This document shows positions 17,723-32,700 of a stretch of DNA of 64,000 nt, piece by piece. The stretch's first letter is position 1, and every line of letters begins with the position of its first letter. The notes under the pieces are model-generated. The model was not told the DNA's origin and ran no database searches. It saw only the letters and a list, made by a program, of their open reading frames with translations. Source of the stretch: G963662905 sp965230045 (GTDB taxonomy: Bacteria; Bacteroidota; Bacteroidia; Bacteroidales; WRLA01); assembly GCA_965230045.1 (NCBI GenBank), contig OZ245940.1, positions 3,472,001 to 3,536,000 of the forward strand, read 5' to 3'. Both the position numbers and the translations under genes were made by a program.

Positions 17723-20700
17723 ATGAAAAAACATCTTACACTTTTTTCTAAACTATTTACTGCCCTGATCCTTTTGGCAGGCATTAATGCCCAGGCTCAG
17801 ACGATCACAACCAATCCCGATTCAGTATGTGTAAACAGTGTTGAAGCCTACCGCGTGGACTCGGTAAATGGCTCTACATATGCCTGGCAGGTAATGGAAG
17901 GCACCGGAGCAATCCTTGGCGGCCAAACCACAGCACATATTTCCATTCAATGGGACGGCACTGCCGGAATTGACTCGGTGGAAGTTATTGAAACCAATGA
18001 ACACGGCTGTGACGGCGATCCGAATTACCTGAAAGTAATCAAAATTGCCGAGCCAACCATCAGCCTAAATTTCAGCGACTCCACCGTTTGCCGTGGCAGT
18101 GAAATCACTTTTGTGTCGAACTACACAGGAATTACGCCTTTTGTCTTTGAATGGTTCAAAGATGATGTGCTGATTCCCGGACAGACCGGCGACACGCTCA
18201 CTATTGCAACGGCCGATGAACTGGTCGATATTGGTGATTATAAAGTAGTAATCAGCACACCATGCAGCAACGATACCAGTGATGTGGCCAGCCTTTTTGT
18301 GACCACGCCACCTGAAATCTATCAGCAACCCGATTCTCTTTCGGCTTGTTTGGGCGATAGCGTTGCACTGGAAGTTCTGGCAACCGGAACCAGGCCATTT
18401 ATCTATCAATGGCAGCGCAATGGAGTTGATGTGGTTAATGGCGGCGGCATTAGCGGCGCTACCGACAGCCTATTGATCCTCAACCCGATAACCTATGCAG
18501 ATACAGGTTTATACCGCTGTTATATGATCAATTCCTGCGATAGTGTAATGAGTGAAGTTGCTTATGTCCACATCAACGTAGCTCCCGATTTCGCAGTGCA
18601 AACCGATAGCGTTTCCACTTGTTTGGGAAGTACAGACAGTATATGGTTTAGCCCCATCGGGGATTCGCTGACTTTCCAATGGTATAAAAATGATGTTGCC
18701 ATCGCTGGGGCAACAGACACAATACTACGCTTTGATCCCGTGGCTTATGCAGATACAGCCAATTATTATTGTGTTTCCACCAATGTTTGTGGCCTGGACA
18801 CCAGCGATCATGCTTACCTCAATATCAATATTGTCCCTGTCATTACAAACCAACCCGACAGCCTGTCGATTTGTATGGGCAATGACGCACAGTTTGTTGT
18901 GGAAGCAACGGGTGACAGCCTGAACTACCAATGGTATAAGGATGGCAACCCTCTGCCCGGTGAAACCAATGACACACTCAATTTCTCCAATATCGACCTT
19001 ACTTACGAAGGAAATTATACGGTTGTAATTACGAACACTTGTGCCAGCATTGAATCTGATACTGCACAGCTCAATATCAACATCGCACCCGAGATCACGG
19101 CAAACGCCACCGGAGTTTCCTTATGCCCCGGTTCTGATTATGAATTCTTTGTATTGACCACTGGCGACAGCCTCAATTACCAATGGAAGAAAAACGGTGT
19201 GGATATCCCCGGAGAAACCAATGACACCATCTTCTTCACCAACCTGCAATATACCGACACCGCCAACTACACCTGCTATGTATGGAACAATTGCGGTGAT
19301 ACGCTTTCCGGCGGGATGTATATGTACCTTTACGCCGATCCGGTTATTGTCAACCAACCGGCAGACATTTCGGCCTGTGAAGGAACAAACATCACTATTA
19401 ATTTTGAAACCAGCGGCGATATAACAAGTTACGAACTCTACCGCAATGGAGGTTTGTTCACAACAACAACCAATACCAGTGTATCTTTTGCCGTTTCTGC
19501 CATTGATGAAGGAGAATGGTATTATAAAGCCATTTCGCCCTGTACATTTATCGAATCTGATAGCCTGCATATCAATGTAAACAGCGCTCCGGTAATCACA
19601 GCCCAGTCCGATTCCATTTCTACCTGTATTGGCGAAAGCGAATATTTTTGGGTAGAAGCTACGGGCGATACACTTACCTATCAGTGGTATAAGAATGCCG
19701 TTGCCATAACCGGAGAAACCAATGATACGCTTTATTTTAACAATATTGTTTCGACTGATGAAGCCGATTACCATTGCATAGTAACCAATATGTGTAATAC
19801 GGCCACTACATTCAATATGTACCTCAATTTGAATATTGTCCCGGTAATCACAGATCAGCCGGATAGCGTTTCAAGCTGTGTGGGACAAAATGTTGCTTTC
19901 AATGTTGTAGCGACAGGCGATAGCCTGAATTACACATGGTATAAAAACGGTGTGGAAATTGTGGGCGAAACCACTGCATCGCTTGCCCTCAACAATATTG
20001 ACCTGGTGGACGAAGGCAATTATACAGTACGGGTTTATAATACCTGTGGTTTTGAAAACTCGGCAAATGCCCACCTGAACATCAACCGTGTCCCTGTTAT
20101 TTTGGCGCAGTCCGATTCAGTTTCCACATGTCTCGGAGCAAACCATTACTTCTGGCTTGTTGCAGATGGCGACAGCCTGAATTACCAATGGCGCAAAAAC
20201 GGTGTGGATATGCCCGGAGAAAACAATGACACATTGTTCTTCACCAATATCGCAGTAGCTGATGAAGCAAATTACACATGCTACATCAGCAATACCTGTA
20301 GTAATGCTACAACACAGAACATGCACCTCAATATCAATGTTGTACCGCAAATTACCAATCAGCCCGACAGCATTTCGAGTTGTGTGGGACAAAATGTTGC
20401 TTTCACTGTTGTGGCAACAGGCGACAGCCTGAATTACACCTGGTACAAAAACGGCGTGGAAATCGCAGGAGAAACCACAGCAACACTGGCGCTTAACAGT
20501 ATCGACCTCCCCGACGAAGCCAATTATACTGTTAAGGTTTATAATACCTGTGGATTTGAGAATTCTGCAAATGCGAACCTCAATATCAACCGTGTCCCGG
20601 TATTCCTGGCGCAGTCAGATTCTGTATCTACTTGTCTCGGAGCAAATCATTATTTCTTTGTAGTGATGGATGGTGACAGCCTCAATTATCAATGGCGCAA

Positions 20701-23700
20701 AGATGGCATTGACATACCCGGGGAAACCAATGATACGCTCTTCTTCAACAACATCCAGCTTGCGGATGAAGCCAATTACCAGTGCATCATTACCAACACC
20801 TGCGGTACTGAATTATCGCAAAACATGCACCTCAACTACAATATTGCTCCGGTCATTACCGATCAGCCCGACAGCATTTCCTCTTGTGTTGGTGCAAATG
20901 AAGCCTTTACTGTTGTTGTTTCGGGCGACAGCCTGAATTATCAATGGTATAAAAACAGTGTTGCCATCACAGGCGAAACCGCAGCAACGCTTAGTCTGAA
21001 TAATATCGATCTTACTGATGAAGGCGATTACGAAGTAGTGGTCACCAACACCTGCGGAACTGAAACTTCGGTCAATGCCAACCTCAACATCAACCGTGTT
21101 CCAATCATCATGTTCCAGAGCGATTCCGTTTCAACATGTCTCGGAGCCAATCATTATTTCTATGTAGTAGTGGATGGCGACAGCCTCAATTATCAATGGC
21201 GCAAGAACGGAATTGACATGCCGGGAGAAAACAACGACACACTCTTCTTCAACAATATCCAGCTTGCTGACGAAGCCAATTATCAATGTATTATCACCAA
21301 TACCTGTGGCAGTGCCCTGTCGCAGAACATGCACCTTAATTATAATATCGCTCCGGTCATTACAGATCAACCCGATAGCATTTCAACCTGTGTGGGCGTA
21401 AACGTAGCCTTAACGGTTATAGCAACAGGCGACAGCCTAAACTATCAGTGGTATAAAAACGGTGCAGTTATAAGCGGTGAGACCACCCCTATCCTATCTC
21501 TGAACACCATTGACCTTACCGATGAAGGCGATTATGAGGTGGTGGTATCCAATACTTGCGGCACAGAAACTTCAGTCAATGCCAACCTCAACATCAACCG
21601 TGTTCCGGTCATCATGTTCCAGAGCGACTCAATCTCTACATGTTTGGGTGAGGATGAATTTTTCTTTGTGGTTGTGGATGGCGACAGCCTCAATTACCAA
21701 TGGCGCAAAAATTCAGTGGACATACCCGGAGCAACCAATGACACATTGTATTTCACAAACATACAACTTACTGATGAGGCCAATTACGAATGCGTCATCA
21801 CCAATACCTGTGGCAATGCAACATCGCAGAACATGCACCTCAACTACAATATTGCACCACAGATTATCGATCAACCCGACAGTACCTCTACCTGTGCCGG
21901 GCTGAACCATCAATTTAATATCATTGCTACCGGCGACAGCCTGAATTATCAGTGGTACAAAAACGGTGTTGCAATGGCTGGCGAAACAAGCCCAAGCCTC
22001 AGCTTTGTTAATATCAGCATTGCCGATGAAGCCAATTATACCGTAGAAGTATTCAATACCTGCGGCACATTAACTTCCAACAATGCCCACCTCAACATCA
22101 ACCGCATCCCGGTCATTATAGAGCAATCCGATTCTATTTCCAGCTGTTTGGGCGAAGACGAATTTTTCTATGTGGTAATGGACGGCGACAGCCTCAATTA
22201 TCAGTGGCGCAAAAACGGCGTCCCAATGGCCGGGAAAAACAATGACACGCTCTATTTCAACAATATCACCCTCACGGATGAAGCCAATTACGAATGCCGC
22301 ATTTCCAACACATGCGGTAATGTTACCACGCTTAACATGCACCTCAATTACAACCTGGTGCCACATATTACCAGCCAGCCGGTTGAGGTATCATCCTGTA
22401 TCGGGAATGCTACAAATTTTGCCGTAACAGCTACCGGAGATTCATTGAATTACCAATGGTACCTGAAAGGCAATCCTATTGCGGGCGCTACTTTGCACAA
22501 CCTGGTGATTAACCCAATTACTTACAGCGACACCGGACATTACCAATGCCGTGTGTATAATACCTGTGGTGAAGAATACAGCAATTCGGTCCTGCTCAAT
22601 GTGAACATTGTTCCGCAAATTACCGATCAGCCCGACAGTGTATCAACATGTCTCGGGCAAACGGTACAGTTTGAAGTAGCAGCAAGCGGTGACAGCCTCA
22701 ACTACCAGTGGTACTTTAAAGGATTGCCCATTGCAGGCGCCCAGAACCCAACACACATTATTAATAGTGTTATTTATAGCGATACCGGTTCTTATACCGT
22801 GCGTGTATTTAACACCTGTGGTGAAGTTTGGAGCCAGAATGCCAATTTGAATGTGAATATTGTTCCAACAATAACCGACCAGCCGCTCAGTCTGCTGACT
22901 TGTATCGGCGACTTCACATCATTTAATGTAACTGCCGCGGGCGACAGCCTTTTCTACCAATGGCAAAAAGACGGTGTGGATATTCCCGGCGCTATTGCCA
23001 GCACATTGCCCATTGGCCCGATTGGCGATCCCGATATCGGGATTTACCGCGTGCTCATCACCAATACCTGCGGCATGATCCTCAGTGATACTGCACACCT
23101 CTATGCAAACCTCAGCCCGGATGTAATTGACCATCCGGATCCGGTTTCATCCTGTCTCGGACAAAACATCAGTTTTGTTACCGGTATTACAGCAGGAGGT
23201 TCGGCATTACCAAACTTCCAGTGGCAGTTTAATGGTGTGGACATTCCCGGTGAAACCAGCAATATACTCAACATCAACAACATCCAGTATGCCGACACAG
23301 GAGCTTATCGTTGTTATCTCTGGAATAACTGTGATGCCATTTACACCAACGAAGCTACACTAAACATCAATATCGCGCCGCAAATTTTGGCACAACCACA
23401 ACCGGTTTCAGCATGTATTGGTGATGAAGTGAATATCTGGGTAGAAATGTATGGCGATTCGCTCAATTATCAGTGGTACAGAAATGGTATCCCGATTCCA
23501 TCCGAAACCGACAGCATCATCCACTATGCTTCTGTAAATACAAGTGACACAGCTACATACTATTGCGAAATATGGAACACCTGTGGATCTGTCACAACAA
23601 ACCCGGCATTGCTCAACATCAATATGCCGCCGGTTATCCATGTGCAGCCTATCAATCAGGATGCCTGTGAAGGCGAAACCAAATTACTGAGTGTTACCGC

Positions 23701-26700
23701 TACCGGCGACTCACTGAACTATCAGTGGGTACTCAATGGTGTGGATGTTCCGGGCGCAACCAATCCTACTTATCTGATGGATCCGATCCAGTTTAGTGAT
23801 GCCGGCGACTACTACTGCCGCATCTGGAACAATTGCGGAATGCAGGTTACCAATACAGTTTATGTTTATGTCAATATCGTTCCCGACATCACCCTGCAAC
23901 CCGCCGATCTTTCGACCTGCGACGGCGATGCCGTTACATTGTATTGCCAGGCTGATGGCGACTTCCTGACTTACCAATGGAAACGCGAAGGAATTGATAT
24001 TCCGGGCGCTAATGGAACAAGTTTTACCATTGACCCAATCACGCCTGCAACTACAGGAAATTACACCTGCGAAGTATCCAATTATTGCGGCTTCGATGTA
24101 AGTGACCAGGCAAAAATCACAATCAATGCTATTCCTGTAATCACAGATCAGCCCGACAGCCTTGAGCTTTGTGAAGGATACGACGCTCAGCTGACTGTAG
24201 TCAGTGATGGCGACAGCCTCTTCTATCAGTGGCGCAAAGAAGGTGTAGATATACCCGGAGCCAATAGCGCTACACTGCACTTCACCCCTGCCACCCTTGC
24301 CGACAAAGCCAACTACGAGTGCTACGTCTTTAATACCTGTGGCGATGAATTCAGCCAGAATGCATATCTGAATGTGAATGAAGCCCCACAAATTGCAACA
24401 CAGCCACTCGACGAAACACTCTGTGAAAATGACAGTGTAAGCATGTGGATTTCCGTAACAGGAGATAATATTTCATACCAATGGATGCGCAACGGAGTAA
24501 GTGTTGAAGGCGAAACCGACAGCATTATCACTTTCAATCCGGCCAGCCTTGGCGATACAGGCTATTATCATTGCGAAATCAGCAGTGCTTATTGCGGTAT
24601 CCTGCTTTCAGATTCAGCACGCCTTGAAGTGATTCCAACGCTCATTATCACAGCCGAAACTTCCAATATCAGCTGTTTTGGTGAAGGCAATGGAGCCATC
24701 GACATCAGCGTAACCAATGGCGATGAGCCTTACGAATTCCTCTGGTCGAACGGAGCTACAAGCGAAGACATCAGCAATCTCGATCCGGGCACATATTCCG
24801 TTTATATTGCAGATGCCAATATTTGCAGCATCAGCAAGGAATTTGAAATCGGACAGCCCGACAGCCTGCGCTTTGGTCTGGATACAGCATTCTGGAGCAT
24901 GGCACACGGATTTGGCGGTGGCGAAACCGATATCCTGCGCGATATGGTCACCGATAAAAATGGTTATATTTATGTAACCGGTTCGTTCCGTTCGGATGTT
25001 GATTTTGGAGGGGCCACGCTCACCAGCTTTGGTAATAATGATGTTTTCGTTGCCAAGTACGACAGCTTAGGCCAGCTCATGTGGGCTGATCATGCCGGTG
25101 GTACACTTGATGATGAATCGCGCGGAATTGGCGTGGACACCCTCGGCAACGTTTACGTTACAGGATATGTGAAAGAACTGGCTTTCTTTGGTGGAAACGA
25201 AGACGACACCGTTTGGACTGCCGGAGCTTATGACGCGTTTATTGCCAGTTGGGCAGCAGACGGCACTTACCGCTGGGTTAATTCTGCGGGTGGTTTCTTC
25301 AACGACTATTCCAATGCAATCCATACCGATAAACTCGGAAACAGCTATATCACCGGTTCGTTCCAGGGACGTGCAGATTTCAACCATCTTACTTTTGTCA
25401 GTGCCGGTGGTGATGATATCTTCACAGCAAAATACAACGAAAGCGGCGACCTGCAGTGGGTAAAAACTGCCGGTGGTTCATCTCAGGACTTTGGTGAAGG
25501 TATTTCCGTGGACATCTCTGAAAATACTATTGTAACCGGACGTTTCCAGGGCACAGCACATTTTGATGGCAAGACACTGAGCAGTGCCGGTAGCAACGAT
25601 ATCTTCCTGCTCAAATACAATAACCTCGGCCAGCAGCAATGGGTACAGAGGTCGGGTGGCAGCCAGGACGACCGTGGTGAAGCTCTTGCTGTAGATTATT
25701 CAGGGAATATTTATCAGGCCGGTTCTTTTGGTGGATCAGCGACCTTCAACGCACGCACGATCAACTCACGTGGTGGTACAGATATGTTCACCGCGCGCTA
25801 CGATCGTGGTGGTAACCTCAGATGGATCCGCACTGCCGGAGGTACTCAAAATGATTATGGCCATGCCATTGATGTGGACGTACTCAACAATGTCTATACC
25901 GCAGGTACTTATCGCGGCACAGCATTCTTCCCTGCCGATACGCTCGAAAGTGTTGGAAGCAGCGATGTGTATGTTACTAAATTCAACAGCAGCGGGCTTA
26001 ATGTTTGGACACATTCCGGCGGAAGCCCTCTGGCCGATTCTTCCTGCGCAATAGCCATTACTCCCGAAGAAGAAGTGCTTACCGGTGGTTCATTCCGCAG
26101 CACTGCAGATTTTGGCGCACATCAGCTTGTAAGCAATGGCGATCAGGATATCTTCTTTGCAAAAATCAAAGACACTACATACCAACGTCAGCCAATTATC
26201 CAGTTTGTGGATTGCTTTGGCGGCGACGAAGGATTTATCGACATCTCCATGGCGGGAGGAACGCTGCCTTACGAGTATTACTGGTCAACTGGCGATACGG
26301 TTCCTGACCTCTGGAATATCGAAGAAGGAACTTACTGGCTCTTTGTTGACGATGCCAACGGATGTAGCTTCGATACAGCAATGATTATTGAATACCAGTA
26401 TCCGCTTCCGGAACCGCCTCTGGTAGCTTACAGCGACCGCGATTACTTCTGCAGCACCGATCCGGGTGATATCACCCTCACTGCCGAAGGTGGCTCAGGC
26501 GATGTAATGCGCTGGTTAGAAGGAAGCTGCGATGGTATTGAACTCGGAACAGGCGCAAGCATCACCCTCCCCTCCCCTGAAGTAACAACAACATATTATG
26601 TACGCTGGGAGAATGGATGTGACACTTCCGAATGTATTTCCGTTACTGTGAACGTATTTGAAACCAGCGCACCACCTGAGGACATCATTGTTGATGTAAA

Positions 26701-29700
26701 CAACTATTGCACTGGCACTGTGGATTATATCAACCTTGAAGCCGTTGGCGGATATGGTGAAATCCTGAAATGGTATATTGATGGCTGTGGCACTACTGAA
26801 ATCGGTACCGGAACGCCATTTGCATACCCTGCCCCACTCGACACCACTGTGCTTTATGCACGCTGGGAAAGCAGTTGCGGAAATTCTGTCTGCGATTCCA
26901 TAAGTATCATTGTCAATCCATCGGCGCAGCCGGTTGATACTGCTTATGTGGACACTACAGGTTTCTGCTACGACTATACCGGTACCATTACGCTGACTTC
27001 CGTAGGCGGTTCAGGAAACGATATCTACTGGCGCGAAGGCAGCCCGAACGGTACCATCGTGGGCATTACACCGGTAATCACAATTGATGCTCCGGATGCG
27101 CCAACAACCTATTACGTTTACTGGGAAAACAATTGCGGCAACTCCGCTCTCGATTCTGTTAGCGTGGATGTTGATCCGATGCCGGTTGTTATGGACGAAG
27201 TACATGTTGATACCAATTATTATTGTATCGGTTCCGTTGATTCCATCACACTGACTGCCATTGGCGGAATTGGTGATGAAGTAGTTTGGTCGGTTGGCTA
27301 TTGTGGCAGCCCGACTACTGCCGGAATTGGAAACCCGCTTACCATTGCCGCACCAACAAGCCAAACGACCTATCAGGCGTATTGGCAGAACGATTGTGGC
27401 CAGTCTATTTGCAAAGGCATTACTGTTTATCCTCAGGCACTTCCAACAGTTAGCTTCAGCGGTTTGGCAGCAAACTACTGTATTGACGGACTTCCCGTAA
27501 CGCTTACAGGAAACCACGCACCCGAGGGAACATTCAGTGGTACCGGCATCACCGATAACGGTAACGGTACAGCCACTTTTGATCCGCAACTAGCCGGACT
27601 GGGCGGTCCCTACGAAATCACCTATACCTACACCAATACCAACGGCTGTTCTGCCAGTGATATCCAAATCACTTCGGTTACTGAGCTCCCATTTGTTGAC
27701 TTCACCGGACTGGGTGACGAATACTGCATCTACGAAACTCCTGTGACCCTCACCGGTAATTTTGCCCCAACTGGAACATTTACCGGAGCGGGCATCACCG
27801 ACAACGGAAACGGTACGGCTACATTTGATCCCGCCCTGGCAGGTGCCGGTGGCCCGTACGACATCACATATACTTATGCGGATCCTGCATCAGGATGTGC
27901 CGGAAGCAAAACAAAAACCACGGTTGTTCATGGCACAACACAGGTATGGTTTACTTTGACGGAACCAGCTTACTGTGTTGATGGTGCGCCGATTCCGTTA
28001 ACAGGGAATATGGCTCCTGAAGGCTACTTTGAAGGTCCAGGTATAATCAATACCGGTTTGGGTCAGGCACAATTTGTTCCAGCCCTGGCAGGTGTTGGCG
28101 GCCCGCACGAGATTACCTACATCTATAATGATCCTGTTACCGGCTGCCAGTCAGATTCCAGCCGCTTTGTAACTGTCAACGACCTGCCTGCTGTCAGCTT
28201 CACAGGTCTGGAGCCCCAATATTGCCTGAACACCTTACCGAGTCTGCTGACCGGAAACCATCTTGGTTACGGTTCATTCAGTGGCGCCGGTATTTCCGAT
28301 TATGGCAATGGTTCTGCTCTGTTTGATCCTGCTGTTGCCGGTGTTGGCACACATGATATAACTTATACCTATACTGATCCGAACGGATGTACCAACGACA
28401 GTACGCTTTCAACTACGGTTTATGCCATTCCTGAACTTAGCGTAAGCGGTTTGGATACTGCATACTGTGTTGAAGCAGCATGGGATACGATTTACGGTAA
28501 TATGGCTCCGCAAGGATCATTCAGCGGCCCGGGCATTACAGACCTTGCCGACGGACGCGCTATCTTCAAGCCTGCTGAAGCAGGAATTGGCGGACCTTAT
28601 GTCATCAATTATACCTTTAGCGATGGCAATGGCTGTGAAAATACGGCAACATACCTTACTAAGGTTGTCGCGATGCCTGTTGTTGCCTTCCTCGGCCTGG
28701 AAGCCGAATACTGTGTAAACGAAATGCCGGACACACTCACCGGTAATTACGAACCTGCAGGCACATTCAGCGGCCCGGGGATTACCAACCTCGGAAACGG
28801 CAAGGCACTCTTTGATCCGGCTCTTGCAGGTGTGGGCGGCCCGTATGATATTGTTTATTCTTATGAAAGCGAATACGGCTGTGTAAGTGATACAACAATT
28901 CAAACTACTGTAAACCCAATTCCTTCGGTTAACTTTACCGGACTGGAAGACTACTACTGCCTCAATGGCGGTCAGGATACACTTACCGGAAACCACGCTC
29001 CTGAAGGAACATTCTCCGGTCCCGGTATTACAGACAACGGTGATGGTACCGCATATTTCGATCCTGCCATTGCAGGAGTTGGCGGCCCGTTCACTATTGT
29101 TTATACCTATTCGGATGCCAACGGATGTACCAACGACACGCTGATGTCAACTTTGGTACTCGACCCACCAGCGGTCAGTTTCACAGGATTACCGGAAATA
29201 ATTTGTGTGAATGCCGACAGCATATTACTGACCGGAAGCCAGTTCCCATTTGGAATATTCAGTGGCGACGGAATCAATGATATGGGCAACGGTACAGCCT
29301 GGTTTAATCCTGCTGCGGCCGGAACCGGATTCCATGACGTTACTTATTCTTATCAGGATATCTTTGGTTGCAGCAACGACACTACCGAAAGCATAAACGT
29401 ATGGCCAACGCCGGAAGCACCTACAGATATGTTTGTTGATACTACGGACTTCTGCGCCGGAACTATAGCAGAAGTGACACTCACCATCGATGGTGGATAT
29501 GGCGACGAAATCGCATGGTTCTACGGAGCTTGTGGCGACAGTCTGCTGGGCATCACTACAGACACACTGTTGAACATAGTTCCTCCGTCTGATACTGCAT
29601 GGTTCTTTGCCCGCTGGCAAAATGACTGCGGCGCATCAGCATGCGATTCCGTTCAGATCATTGTTACGCCTCAGCCAGTTGCTCCAATTGCAGCAACCGT

Positions 29701-32700
29701 TGATACCAGCTTCTTCTGTGGCGGCACCATTGACAGCATCCAGTTGACAGCCATAGGCGGATCAGGTGTAAACCTGACCTGGTACAGCGAAAGTTGCGGC
29801 GGAACACTGCTTGGAAACGGAACCAGCATTAAAATTGAAGCACCGGATGTAAGCACGGAATATTTCGCACGATGGGCAAACAGCTGCGACACAACTGAAT
29901 GTGCCAGTGTGGAAGTAATTGTATTCCCCGAGGCCATTGTTCCCGATTCGCTCGAAAGCAGCGACAATGGATTCTGTGCCGGCAGCATTGATGAAATCAC
30001 ACTGACAGCTTATGGCGGGGTTGGCGACCAACTCAGCTGGACCGAAGGCAGTTGCAATGGCAGCCCGATTGGATTCGGAACGGCACTGACCATTGTTGCA
30101 CCAACAGAACCTACCTGGTATTTCGCGCATTACAGCAATACTTGTAATATCAGCCCATGCGATTCCATCTTTGTGGATGTTGCTCCTATACCGGTTGTTC
30201 CTGATACTGTTTACAGCGATCATATGGTTTATTGCGATGGTACTGTGGACAGCATCCAGCTTATTGCTGAGGGCGGATTCGGAGACTATGTGCTCTGGTT
30301 CGAGAACAGCTGTGGCGGCCCCGTTATGGGCATGGGCAATCCATTAAAAATTGAAGCTCCTACGGTAACAACCCGATACTTCGGACGTTATGAAAACGAT
30401 TGTGGTGAAAGCAGCTGCATTTCATTAACTGTTCATGTTGACCAGCAGCCACAGGCACCTGAGCTCGTTACTGTTGACACATCCAACTATTGCCCGGGCT
30501 ATCCTTATGCGCTTAAGCTTGAAGCATTTGGAGGCTACGGCGACCAGCTCAACTGGTATAAAGACAGTTGCACTGGAGAATACCTCGGCAGCTATAACCC
30601 GATTTATGTAGAATCTCCTGATACATCCACAGTTTATCTTGCAGCATGGGAAAATGTTTGTGGCCAAACCGAATGTGTACCCGTTGAAGTTATCGTGAAT
30701 ACACCTATTGTACCCGACAGCATTATTGCCGATACCAATATGTTCTGCATCAGCGACACTGAGCCCATCCGTCTTGAAGCTATCGGCGGATTTGGTGACA
30801 GCCTGCGCTGGACCGTAGGAAACCCCGACAATGAAATCATCGGAACCGGTAATCCTTTCTTTGCACCCGTTCCAGATACAAGCACATATTTCTACGCGTA
30901 TTACGAAACCGAATGCGGTATCAGCAGCAGCGACTCTATTTTCATTACGGTTGTCCAGATGCCGCTTGTACCCGATTCGCTGGTAACCGATACCAACCAC
31001 TTCTGCCCTGCTGCTATTGATAGCCTGATGCTTGCAGCCATCGGCGGTTATGGTGATACCATTTCCGGACAGGAAGCAACAGTGCGCTGGTTCGAAGGAA
31101 GCTGCAATGGCGAAGAAGTCGGTACAGGCGATACGCTCTGGCTACAGGATGTTCCTGTGGAAACCACATGGTTCTTCGCGCGCTGGGAAAATGTTTGTGG
31201 TGTTTCCGATTGCGATTCTATTGAGATTGTTGTGAACAATACCATCCCGGTAGATTCGCTTGCTCTGGATACCAACAACATCTGCCCCGGAATACCTCAG
31301 GAAATAACCCTGATGGCATTTGGCGGCTATGGCGATACACTGAAATGGTATAAGGATTCGATTACAGGCCCGTTTGTCGGCAATGGCACTGAGCTTACAA
31401 TCCTAAACCCGGATACCACAACCACTTATTTTGCACAATGGCAGAACCCATGCAATGCCAGTGATTACGACAGCATCAAATTGATTGTGAATATTCCTAC
31501 CCTGCCCGATGAGCTCATCCTTTCGATGAACAACTACTGCAGCGATACGGAAGATTCCATCACGCTCAATTATACCGGCGGCAACGGTGACACACTCCGT
31601 TGGTACATGCGCAATTCGGTTGGTGGCCTTAGCAAAATCGGCGACGGCCAGAATGTTAAAATTGACGCTCCTGCAGAAAGCAAATGGCTGTATGCACGTT
31701 TCGATAATGTGTGCGGCATGAGCGCCTACGACAGTATCTTCATCAATGTAATCCCTGCGGCTACGGTTTATGCCGGTATCAGCGACAGCATCTGTGAAGG
31801 CAGTTATTACGATCTGGTGGACGCTATGGCAGAACACTATGATTCGGTACGCTGGACAGCAGGCTCAGGCAGCTTTGTAAGTGGCAATACGGTGAACACA
31901 CGCTGGCTGCCCGCCCCGGACGATATTACCGAAGCTGATACCGTTTGGATCAAGCTCACCGCCTACGGTGCAAGCCCTTGCGGAGCTTATTCCGACAGCC
32001 TCAGCATTATCGTGAACCCACTGCCCGAACTATTCTATACACCCGAAGACCTGAATGTATGTCAGCAGCACCCCATTGCACTGGAAGCCTTTGGCGCGCA
32101 GGATTACCTCTGGTCACCTGCCGAAGGGCTGGACACTACTGCCGGCTCGAGAGTGGTTGCCCGTTTGGATGAGTCCATTACTTATCAAATTAAAGGAACA
32201 ACAGCCAAGGGATGTGCCGACAGCATCAACGTCAGCATTCCGGTGCACCCGATACCCTATGTTAATCTGGGTCCGGATATCACCAAATTCGGTTGCGATC
32301 CTATTGAACTTGATGCAGGTTACAGTGCCGGTAATTACTACTATCAGTGGAACAATGGCGACCCAAGACGTTATATTGAAGTTGAAAGCAGTGGCACTTA
32401 TTCGGTACGCGCCTGGAATGAAGGCTGCTCCACTGCCGATACCATTAAAGTAACGCTTTGCCAGGGTAATGTGGAAATCCCGAATGCTTTCAGTCCGAAT
32501 AACGATGGATTGAACGACCGTTTCCGCATCAAAGTCAGTGATCCCGATGCCGTATTCTCCATCTACATCTATAACCGCGCCGGTGCACTGGTTTATAAAT
32601 CAGATGACGCACAGGAAGGCTGGGACGGCAGAAATCTGGATGGCAAAGAATGCCCCTTCGGAAATTATGTGTACATCTTAAGCCTTCAGGGTGATGGCGA

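Noticed and set aside
18055..24640. Regular repeats considered as a CRISPR or satellite array
   Set aside because: The period is 252 bp, the frame is open throughout and the units translate to Ig-like modules; there are no spacers.
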